From assembly GCA_000435635.1 (NCBI GenBank), contig FR882123.1, positions 1-64,000 of the forward strand: a stretch of DNA of 64,000 bases, given 5' to 3'. A program made the translations under genes and the position numbers. Below are positions 54,126 to 61,263 of this stretch, piece after piece (positions within the stretch are counted from its first letter, which is position 1; each line of letters starts with the position of its first letter). The DNA comes from Prevotella sp. CAG:1320. Its GTDB lineage: Bacteria; Bacteroidota; Bacteroidia; Bacteroidales; Bacteroidaceae. The notes below the pieces were generated by a model that had not been told where the DNA came from, did no database searches, and worked only from the letters and a program-made list of their open reading frames with translations.

Positions 54126-54216
54126 CACATTATAGCTGGAATTAGGGTGGGAAGTGGCCTTTAATTATATTTTATTAACTTATCTGTCTGCGGGATGGGC
54201 AGGTATGTACCTGGTC

Positions 54217-54903
54217 TCACTGGAGAATCTCGGCCTTGAGAATGCGCACGTCTTCCAGGGGTCGGTCGTTATCATCAGTGTCTACCCACTGGATTTCCTT
54301 CACCACGTCTAATCCCTCTATGGTTTCTCCGAATACGGTGTATTGACCATCCAGGCTGGGCGTGCCGCCTATTCGCTTGTAGGCTTCCCTCACCGCAGGG
54401 GTCAATTTCACTTTCCCTTGGGTGTACTCGTCGAGCCAGGCTTGCGCCTTGTCGAGCATGGCATCGTCGTATCGCCTGCCATAGACGATGTAAAACTGGG
54501 CTTCCGAGGATGATTTCTCAGGATTGACATCGTCGCCACGGCGGGCGGCGGCCAATGCTCCTCGTTTGTGGAAGAAGAGCGGGTAGCGAATCTCGGCGGG
54601 TATCTCCTGGCTTTCGATAGACTCGCCCAGTTTTTGTCCTGGCTGGGCATGGCGGCTCAGGCTGTCTCCGCTCTGTATCATGAACCCGCTGATGACGCGG
54701 TGGAAGAGTTGGCCGTCATAGTATCCCTGGCGCACCTTGCGCAGGAAGTTGTCCCGATGAAGGGGTGTCTCGTTGTAGAGGGCCAACTTGATATCTCCCT
54801 TGGTGGTGTGGAGGCATACCACGTGACGCAGGGAGTCTGTCTCCTGTGCAGGTACCAGGGACGTCACCAGGCAGAAGGCGCATAGTAACAGCAGTGTTCT
54901 CAT
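54217..54903 (-). CDS. Cyclophilin-type peptidyl-prolyl isomerase, exported
   Basis: A 228-residue protein with a signal peptide (ends near VPAQE) and a cyclophilin domain (~25-225). Typical elements are FHRVISGFMIQSGD, with the catalytic Arg in FHRV, and the C-terminal YTVFGETIEGLDVV. An insertion between the strands (around RYDDAMLDKAQAWLDEY) is seen in Bacteroidota members. It would catalyse proline isomerisation in the periplasm. It follows the nitroreductase gene by 18 bp and may be co-transcribed. Confidence 0.92.
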   Translation of the reverse strand: MRTLLLLCAFCLVTSLVPAQETDSLRHVVCLHTTKGDIKLALYNETPLHRDNFLRKVRQGYYDGQLFHRVISGFMIQSGDSLSRHAQPGQKLGESIESQEIPAEIRYPLFFHKRGALAAARRGDDVNPEKSSSEAQFYIVYGRRYDDAMLDKAQAWLDEYTQGKVKLTPAVREAYKRIGGTPSLDGQYTVFGETIEGLDVVKEIQWVDTDDNDRPLEDVRILKAEILQ

Positions 54904-54921
54904 AGGGGATAGACTGGAGGG

Positions 54922-55674
54922 TTATTCATTTTCGGAAGGCAGGAAGCCTTGTCGGCGCAGGGCTTCTATCATGCCTTGGCTCATGGCCTCGTTGTCTTTC
55001 TTGGTGTAGCGAAGGTCGGTGAACACCTGGGCCAGCGTCTGCTTGTGGTTGATGTCCACGAAGTATTGGTTTTCGGGCAACGATTCCTTGGGTTGATAGA
55101 AGCGGTCGATGCGCTCGGGCGTATAGTCTTGGTAGGTCTCCTGGTGTATCATGGCCTCCAGGGGAAGCCTGTCCGGCTGGGGAGGTTGCTCCGCGGGCCA
55201 GCCCAGGGTGATAGTGGCCACGGGGAACACGAGGCGGGGCAGGCGCAGGGTATCTATGATGAGTTGGGGCATGTATACGGTGGTGCCCAGGAAACAGGTG
55301 CCCAATCCCTCTTCCTCGGCCAGGTTGCAGAAGGTCTGGGTATAGAGCAGGGCATCTGTCATGGCGTTGAGGAAGGAAAGGAAGTTATCGTAGCCTGGTG
55401 TCGCTTGCCGGTTCTCGGCCCAAAGAGTGGTGCGGCGGAAGTCGGCGCAGAAGGTGAGCGTGACAGGTGCTTCCCGCAGCATGGGTTGTTGGAAATGGGC
55501 GGGCGCTAGAGCTTTCTTCATCTCTTCATCTCGGGTGATGACTACGCTGTAGAGTTGCAGGTTGCCCATGGTAGGGGTGCGCTCCGCTTCCTCCAATAGT
55601 CTGTGGAGCAATTCGTCAGACACTTCTCGCTGGGCGTATTTGCGGATGGTTCTTCTCTGTCTCAATGATTCCAT
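54922..55674 (-). CDS. Nitroreductase-family FMN protein
   Basis: A 250-residue nitroreductase-like flavoprotein. The N-terminus MESLRQRRTIRKY matches the first FMN-binding strand, and the GTCFLGTTVY and LGWPAEQPP segments fit the dimeric NfsA/FRP-like fold. It would reduce nitro compounds or quinones with NAD(P)H. I chose the ATG at 55674 because the upstream extension runs past the -7 element at 55728-55735. Lies upstream of the cyclophilin gene on the minus strand. Confidence 0.88.
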   Translation of the reverse strand: MESLRQRRTIRKYAQREVSDELLHRLLEEAERTPTMGNLQLYSVVITRDEEMKKALAPAHFQQPMLREAPVTLTFCADFRRTTLWAENRQATPGYDNFLSFLNAMTDALLYTQTFCNLAEEEGLGTCFLGTTVYMPQLIIDTLRLPRLVFPVATITLGWPAEQPPQPDRLPLEAMIHQETYQDYTPERIDRFYQPKESLPENQYFVDINHKQTLAQVFTDLRYTKKDNEAMSQGMIEALRRQGFLPSENE

Positions 55675-55727
55675 AGTGTGTATCCGTGTTATATATATAA
55701 GTATGTATAGCGAAATGGTTCTATCCG

Positions 55728-55735
55728 CGAAGATA
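55728..55735 (-). promoter_or_regulatory. -7 promoter element of the nitroreductase gene
   Basis: TATCTTCG on the minus strand, 53 bp upstream of the ATG at 55674. Confidence 0.5.
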
Positions 55736-55796
55736 GTGAGAATATGGGAGAAAGCCAAATAATTTGTCCGCGACATTTCGATAATTGCCACAATAT

Positions 55797-55827
55797 TTTT
55801 CCGTATGGAAATAATTGACTAATTTTG
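55797..55827 (+). promoter_or_regulatory. Promoter of the ribonucleotide reductase gene
   Basis: TTTT at 55797-55800 and TAATTTTG at 55820-55827 have a 19-bp spacer. It overlaps an in-frame upstream start, which favours the ATG at 55852. Confidence 0.65.
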
Positions 55828-55851
55828 CAAGCGATTAATAACGCATGTACT

Positions 55852-58416
55852 ATGGACAACCAGAAGACATATTCGCAAGAAGAGGCTTACGAGGCCAGTT
55901 TGAAGTATTTTGGCGGTGATGAGTTGGCCGCCAGGGTGTGGGTGAATAAGTATGCCATGAAGGACAGCTTCGGTAATATCTATGAGTGTTCCCCCGAGGA
56001 TATGCACTGGCGCATTGCCCGTGAGTTGGCTCGTGTGGAGCGGAAGTATCCCAATCCCCTGAGTGAGGAGCAGATCTTTGAGTTGCTTGACCACTTCCGC
56101 TATATCATTCCCGCGGGAAGCCCCATGACTGGCATAGGCAATGATTTCCAGGTGGCTTCGCTGAGTAATTGTTTCGTGGTGGGACTCGATGGTGACGCTG
56201 ATTCCTATGGTGCTATCATGCGTGTGGACGAGGAGCAAGTGCAGTTGATGAAGCGACGCGGTGGCGTGGGACATGACCTGAGCCACCTGCGTCCCAAGGG
56301 CACGCCTGTAAACAACTCCGCGTTGACAAGTACGGGCCTGGTGCCTTTCATGGAGCGGTATAGCAATTCTACCCGTGAGGTGGCACAAGACGGCAGGCGA
56401 GGAGCCTTGATGTTGAGCGTAAGCATCAAGCATCCAGATAGCGAGGCTTTCATTGACGCCAAGATGACGGAGGGAAAGGTGACGGGTGCCAATGTCTCGG
56501 TGAAGTTGGATGACGAGTTTATGAGGGCGGCCATAGAGGACAAGCCTTATGTGCAGCAATTCCCCATAGACAGTCCTAATCCTGTGGTGAAAAAGGAAGT
56601 CTCCGCCCGCAAGTTGTGGGAGAAGATTGTGCATAACGCTTGGAAGAGTGCGGAGCCAGGTGTGCTGTTCTGGGATACCATCATCCGCGAGAGCATCCCG
56701 GATTGCTATGCCGACTTGGGCTTCCGTACCGTGAGCACCAATCCTTGCGGTGAGATACCCTTGTGTCCTTACGACAGTTGCAGGTTGCTGAGCATCAATC
56801 TCTATAGCTACGTGGATAATCCCTTTACCGCCGAAGCTCGCTTTAACATGGAGAAGTTCCAGCGTCACGTGGCATTGGCCCAGAGGCTGATGGATGATAT
56901 CGTGGACTTGGAGATGGAAAAGATAGACCGCATCATGGAGAAGATTGCCCAAGATCCTCAAAGCGACGAGGTGAAGGGCGCGGAATATCACCTGTGGGAG
57001 AAAATCAAGCGTAAGAGCGGCATGGGCAGGCGCACGGGCGTTGGCATTACCGCCGAGGGCGATATGTTGGCGGCCTTGGGATTGCGCTATGGCACGCAGG
57101 AAGCTACCGATTTTTCTGTCAGCGTGCATCGGCAGTTGGCCTTGAGCGCTTATGGCTCTTCGGTGAACATGGCCAAGGAGCGTGGCGCTTTCGAGATTTA
57201 CGACGCCAAGCGTGAGGAGAACAACCCCTTCGTGTTGAGGCTGAAGGAGGCTGATCCCGCGCTCTATGAGGACATGCGCCAGTATGGCAGGCGCAATATC
57301 GCTTGTCTCACTATAGCCCCCACGGGTACCACGTCTATCATGACACAGACCACCAGTGGCATAGAGCCAGTCTTCATGCCTGTTTATAAGCGTCGCAGGA
57401 AGGTGAATCCCAACGACACAAACGTGCACGTGGACTATGTGGACGAAGTGGGCGACAGCTTTGAGGAGTATATAGTCTACCACCGCAAGTTCCTCACCTG
57501 GATGGAAGCACAAGGCATAGACACCACCCAGCGTTACACCCAAGAGGAGATAGACGCTTTGGTGGCTCGGTCGCCTTACTATAAGGCCACGGCCAATGAC
57601 GTGGACTGGTTGATGAAGGTGAAAATGCAGGGGGCTATCCAAAAGTGGGTAGACCATTCCATCAGCGTTACGGTCAACTTGCCCAACAGCGTAGACGAGG
57701 CTTTGGTGAACCAACTTTACCAAGAAGCATGGCGCAGCGGATGCAAGGGGTGCACCATATACAGGGACGGCAGCCGTTCGGGTGTGATGGTCTCCGTATC
57801 CAAAAAAGACGGAAAGAAAGCCTCTGCCCAGCCCACGGAAGAGATGCCTCCCTGCAAGCACCCCGAAGTGACCGAGGTGAGACCAAAGGTACTGGACTGC
57901 GATGTCGTGAGATTCCAGAACAACAAAGAGAAATGGCTCGCTTTCGTGGGACTGCTTGATGGGTATCCCTACGAGATATTCACCGGTTTGCAAGATGACG
58001 ATGAAGGTATCATGTTGCCCAAATCGGTCGTGAAAGGCAAGATTATCAAGCAGGTGAACGAAGACGGCACCAAGCGATATGATTTCCAGTTTGAAAACAA
58101 GCGCGGCTATAAGACCACAGTGGAAGGACTGAACGAGAAATTCAATCCGGAGTATTGGAATTATGCCAAGCTTATATCTGGCGTGTTGCGCTATCGCATG
58201 CCGATAGACCATGTCATCAAGTTGGTGGGACAGTTGCAGTTGGATGACGAAAGCATCAACACCTGGAAGAATGGCGTGGAGCGTGCGCTCAAAAAGTATG
58301 TCAGCAACGGAACCAAAGCCAAAGGACAGAAGTGTCCCAATTGCGGCGGAGAGACTCTGGTCTACCAGGAAGGTTGCCTGATTTGCACTAACTGCGGCGC
58401 TTCTCGTTGCGGATAA
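55852..58416 (+). CDS. nrdJ: Class II (adenosylcobalamin-dependent) ribonucleoside-diphosphate reductase
   Basis: An 854-residue single-chain reductase. The substrate loop NPCGEIPL (~296-303) supplies the active-site Asn, Cys and Glu, and the partner Cys lies in the SNCFVVG region. A TSCPD-like domain (FVGLLDGYPYEIFTG region) and a C-terminal zinc ribbon (CPNCGG ... CTNC) follow, as in B12-dependent enzymes. It makes deoxynucleotides with or without oxygen. ATG 55852 is preferred because the upstream start overlaps the promoter. Confidence 0.93.
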   Translation: MDNQKTYSQEEAYEASLKYFGGDELAARVWVNKYAMKDSFGNIYECSPEDMHWRIARELARVERKYPNPLSEEQIFELLDHFRYIIPAGSPMTGIGNDFQVASLSNCFVVGLDGDADSYGAIMRVDEEQVQLMKRRGGVGHDLSHLRPKGTPVNNSALTSTGLVPFMERYSNSTREVAQDGRRGALMLSVSIKHPDSEAFIDAKMTEGKVTGANVSVKLDDEFMRAAIEDKPYVQQFPIDSPNPVVKKEVSARKLWEKIVHNAWKSAEPGVLFWDTIIRESIPDCYADLGFRTVSTNPCGEIPLCPYDSCRLLSINLYSYVDNPFTAEARFNMEKFQRHVALAQRLMDDIVDLEMEKIDRIMEKIAQDPQSDEVKGAEYHLWEKIKRKSGMGRRTGVGITAEGDMLAALGLRYGTQEATDFSVSVHRQLALSAYGSSVNMAKERGAFEIYDAKREENNPFVLRLKEADPALYEDMRQYGRRNIACLTIAPTGTTSIMTQTTSGIEPVFMPVYKRRRKVNPNDTNVHVDYVDEVGDSFEEYIVYHRKFLTWMEAQGIDTTQRYTQEEIDALVARSPYYKATANDVDWLMKVKMQGAIQKWVDHSISVTVNLPNSVDEALVNQLYQEAWRSGCKGCTIYRDGSRSGVMVSVSKKDGKKASAQPTEEMPPCKHPEVTEVRPKVLDCDVVRFQNNKEKWLAFVGLLDGYPYEIFTGLQDDDEGIMLPKSVVKGKIIKQVNEDGTKRYDFQFENKRGYKTTVEGLNEKFNPEYWNYAKLISGVLRYRMPIDHVIKLVGQLQLDDESINTWKNGVERALKKYVSNGTKAKGQKCPNCGGETLVYQEGCLICTNCGASRCG

Positions 58417-58430
58417 CTCGTAATTTTGCC

Positions 58431-58808
58431 ATGGCCTTGAAGGAAAGTTTCATCACGCTCCATAACTTGCGCTTCCATGCCTTTCACGGCGTATTGGCGC
58501 AAGAGAGGGTGGTGGGCAATGACTATGAGCTGTCTCTGCGCCTGGGCTATGACGTGACCCGAGCCATCTGTTCAGACAAAGTGGAAGACACGCTCGACTA
58601 CGCACGGGTTTACCAAGTGGTGGCGCAAGAGATGGGAGAGCCTTCCGCGCTTCTTGAGAGGGTGGCAGGCAGAATAGGTGAGCGGTTGTTCCAGAAGTTT
58701 CCCGCTATCACCTCTGCCCATATCCATTTGGTGAAACGTAATCCTCCTATGGGGACGGACTCCGAAGGGGCAGGGGTGGAGCTATATTTAATAAATGATA
58801 AAACTTAA
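58431..58808 (+). CDS. folB: Dihydroneopterin aldolase
   Basis: A 125-residue FolB-type enzyme. It includes the signatures HAFHGVLAQERVVGNDY near the N-terminus and the conserved VKRNPPMG near the C-terminus. It cleaves dihydroneopterin to hydroxymethyldihydropterin in folate synthesis. The ATG at 58431 is chosen over an upstream TTG at 58407 that would overlap nrdJ. It lies 14 bp after the nrdJ stop and may be co-transcribed. Confidence 0.92.
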   Translation: MALKESFITLHNLRFHAFHGVLAQERVVGNDYELSLRLGYDVTRAICSDKVEDTLDYARVYQVVAQEMGEPSALLERVAGRIGERLFQKFPAITSAHIHLVKRNPPMGTDSEGAGVELYLINDKT

Positions 58809-58840
58809 ACTAAAGTTTAGGTTTTCTCGTGTAAATATGT

Positions 58841-58848
58841 TAATTTCG
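58841..58848 (+). promoter_or_regulatory. -7 promoter element of the amidase gene
   Basis: TAATTTCG ends 19 bp before the ATG at 58868. This weak match places transcription start near the alternative GTG at 58853, which favours the ATG. Confidence 0.45.
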
Positions 58849-58867
58849 CGACGTGGCAAGATATCAG

Positions 58868-60016
58868 ATGTTTTATAGGTTGCTGGCCTGTCTTATGGCC
58901 ATAAGCGTGTGGAGCGCGGAGGCATGGTCTGCCGACAGGCGTTTTACCCTGGTGATAGATGCGGGACATGGTGGCCACGACACAGGAGCCATAGGTGCGA
59001 TTTCCAAGGAGAAGGACATCAATCTCAGGGTGGCTTTGGCTTTTGGCAAGTATGTGGAGAATGGTTGTCCTGACGTGAAGGTGATTTACACCCGGAAGAC
59101 AGACGTGTTTGTCTCGTTGATGAATCGTGCCAACATAGCCAACCGCAACGGCGCGGACCTTTTCATCTCCATCCATACCAACGCCTTGGCCAAGGGAAAG
59201 ATAGCCCGCGGCTTTGAGACCTATACATTGGGTATGCACCGCGCCAAGGATAACTTGGACGTGGCTATGCGAGAGAACTCTGTCATTTCCATGGAGAAAG
59301 GCTATCAGCAGACTTATGCGGGCTTCGACCCCAAGTCTTCCGAAAGCTATATCATGTTTGAGTTCATGCAGGACAAGAACATGGAGAAAAGCGTGGAGCT
59401 GGCCAGCATGATACAGCGCAGCGTGTGCCGTGTGGCTGGCAGGACTAACAAGGGCGTGCACCAAGCGGGCTTCTTGGTACTGCGAGAGACCTCCATGCCC
59501 AGTTGCCTCATAGAGTTGGGCTTTATCACCACCCGCGACGAGGAACGGGCTCTTAACGACAAGGGAACGGTAGACGATATCGCCCGGGGTATCTACCAGG
59601 CTTTCCGTGAATATAAACGCAAGCACGCTGGCGGAGGCGCGGGAACCTACGCAGTAGCTTCCTCTCCCGAAGCCGACAGCTCTTCAGAGCGGGAAACCCG
59701 TAAAGAGGAAAAAAGAGAGGAACGGCGGAAGCGCAAGTCGGACAAGGAAGCCCCTGTATTCAAGGTGCAGGTGATGGCCTCCGACACCAAGCTCAAGAAA
59801 GGTGACAGGCAGTTCAAGGGCGAGAAAGATTGTGAATACTACAAGGAGGGCGGACTTTACAAGTACACCATAGGCGAGTCGCGTGACTATAACGAGATTT
59901 ACCGTCTGCGCAAGAAACTGCTGGAGAAGTTCCCCCAAGCCTTTATCGTGGCTTTCAAGGACGACGAGAAGTGTGATGTCAACCAGGCCATCAGGGAGTT
60001 TAAGCGAAACCGCTAA
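58868..60016 (+). CDS. N-acetylmuramoyl-L-alanine amidase (Amidase_3)
   Basis: A 382-residue exported protein. After the signal peptide (ends near AWSAD) comes an Amidase_3 domain (~27-245) with the zinc-site motifs DAGHGGHD, FISIHTNA and the catalytic Glu in SCLIELGFI. A basic and charged linker (EKREERRKRK) leads to a C-terminal SPOR-like region (~300-380). It cleaves amide bonds between MurNAc and peptide and probably acts at the septum. ATG 58868 is chosen from the promoter position, with GTG 58853 an alternative. Confidence 0.92.
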   Translation: MFYRLLACLMAISVWSAEAWSADRRFTLVIDAGHGGHDTGAIGAISKEKDINLRVALAFGKYVENGCPDVKVIYTRKTDVFVSLMNRANIANRNGADLFISIHTNALAKGKIARGFETYTLGMHRAKDNLDVAMRENSVISMEKGYQQTYAGFDPKSSESYIMFEFMQDKNMEKSVELASMIQRSVCRVAGRTNKGVHQAGFLVLRETSMPSCLIELGFITTRDEERALNDKGTVDDIARGIYQAFREYKRKHAGGGAGTYAVASSPEADSSSERETRKEEKREERRKRKSDKEAPVFKVQVMASDTKLKKGDRQFKGEKDCEYYKEGGLYKYTIGESRDYNEIYRLRKKLLEKFPQAFIVAFKDDEKCDVNQAIREFKRNR

Positions 60017-60061
60017 CGCCCTCGGCCTATATACATATTATATATATAAAGACGAACCACA

Positions 60062-60970
60062 ATGAGCAAGATGCGATTTACCAAAGAGATAAAGATAGCC
60101 CTCGTGGGCGTGGTAGGTATAGTGGTATGTTATTTCGGGCTCAACTTCCTGAAGGGGTTGCCCATATTCTCTACCGACACGATTTACTATATCACGTTCG
60201 ACGACGTGAAAGGCATGGGCGTGTCCACCCCCATTTATGCCGACGGCTACCAGGTGGGCGTGGTCAAGAATCTTTCTTATGATTTCAACCAGGGAGGCCC
60301 CGTGAAGGTGGCCGCCAGCATTAACAAGGACTTGCGCATACCTTTGGGCAGCACCGCGGAGATAGACAAGGACTTGATGGGCAACATACAGATTAACCTG
60401 TTATTGGCCAACAATCCCCGCCAGCGTGTGGAGGTGGGCGGCTCTATCCCGGGAGGCATCAACGCGGGTGCCTTGGGAAAGATGCAGGACATGATACCCG
60501 CCATCCAAAAGATGCTGCCCAAGCTGGATTCCATCATGACCAACATCAACTTGTTGCTCGCCAATCCTGCCATCGCCCAGTCGTTGGCCAACATGCAGAC
60601 CGTCTCCTCCAACCTCACGGTCTCCACCCGGGAACTCAATACGCTCATGGCTTCCCTCAACCGCCAGGTGCCTGGCATGATGGCGAAGGCAGACAACGTG
60701 CTCGACAATACCGAGCGACTCACGGGAAATTTGGCGGCGATAGATGTGCAGGCGACTGTGGACAGCGTCAACCAGACATTGGCCAACGTCAATGCGTTCA
60801 CCGCCAAGCTCAACAGCGATAAGGGTACGCTGGGGTTGTTGCTTAACGATCCCTCGCTCTACCGCAATCTCAACGCTACCATGAGTTCCGCCGACTCCCT
60901 GTTAATAGACCTCAGGCAGCATCCCAAGCGCTACGTCCACTTCTCCCTTTTCGGCAGGAAGGACAAGTAG
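60062..60970 (+). CDS. MCE-family MlaD-like protein
   Basis: A 302-residue protein with one N-terminal membrane helix (~10-30), an MCE domain (~38-115, FDDVKGMGVSTPIYADGYQVGVV) and a helical C-terminal region that could form the coiled-coil channel wall. MlaD-type proteins carry lipids between membranes with an ABC transporter (MlaEF-like). No transporter genes lie beside it here, so its partners are elsewhere. It starts 45 bp after the amidase gene. Confidence 0.88.
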   Translation: MSKMRFTKEIKIALVGVVGIVVCYFGLNFLKGLPIFSTDTIYYITFDDVKGMGVSTPIYADGYQVGVVKNLSYDFNQGGPVKVAASINKDLRIPLGSTAEIDKDLMGNIQINLLLANNPRQRVEVGGSIPGGINAGALGKMQDMIPAIQKMLPKLDSIMTNINLLLANPAIAQSLANMQTVSSNLTVSTRELNTLMASLNRQVPGMMAKADNVLDNTERLTGNLAAIDVQATVDSVNQTLANVNAFTAKLNSDKGTLGLLLNDPSLYRNLNATMSSADSLLIDLRQHPKRYVHFSLFGRKDK

Positions 60971-60980
60971 GGAAAAACGA

Positions 60981-61054
60981 ACATAAGCGAATCGGGCAAG
61001 TTGCGTAAGTGAAATGATCAACTCACTTATGCAACTTGCCCGATTCACTTATGT
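60981..61054. repeat. Mirrored 22-bp-pitch array forming a 32-bp-arm hairpin
   Basis: Arms of 32 bp (60981-61012 and 61023-61054) match at 30 of 32 positions with a 10-base centre containing TGATCA. The AAGTGA-type words (ATAAGCGA 60983, GTAAGTGA 61005, then TCACTTAT 61023 and 61045) are 22 bp apart within each arm. It lies between mlaD and cas9, with only a weak T-run after it. Confidence 0.88.
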
Positions 61055-61225
61055 TTATAAAAACTTGCGTTTAGATTGGTTTTGCCTTTTGGCATGGCTT
61101 TCGGGAGATTATGTGTGAAAGCTGTAAGGTTACGATTTCTTGGAAATTTTAGAGGAAAAGATGGAATTTTAGGGATGTTTTCTGATTTTTTATGGGAAAA
61201 CATCAAAACTCTCGCGCTAAATCAC
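61055..61225. other. Interval upstream of cas9 with no CRISPR repeat or anti-repeat recognised
   Basis: About 170 bp. I saw no array and no tracrRNA-like anti-repeat. Those elements, and cas1/cas2, would have to lie beyond the right edge. Confidence 0.5.
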
Positions 61226-61233
61226 TATCTTTG
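61226..61233 (+). promoter_or_regulatory. -7 promoter element of cas9
   Basis: TATCTTTG ends 30 bp before the cas9 ATG at 61264. No clear -33 TTTG is present. Confidence 0.6.
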
Positions 61234-61263
61234 TGACTATTCTTAACCTTAATATAAATATGT

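Noticed and set aside
55675-55851. A cobalamin riboswitch upstream of the B12-dependent reductase
   Set aside because: The divergent gap is too short and shows no B12-box-like sequence, and the promoter lies only 25-55 bp before the start.
55819-58212. A ~797-residue open frame on the minus strand
   Set aside because: It is antisense to nrdJ, shows no recognisable domain and has a Leu/His/Ile-rich composition typical of a shadow frame.
58407-58430. A TTG start for folB overlapping nrdJ
   Set aside because: FolB homologues begin at about the ATG at 58431, and the extra residues do not match the family.
61055-61225. A tracrRNA upstream of cas9
   Set aside because: No anti-repeat or terminator pattern was recognised, and no repeat is available in the window to compare with.
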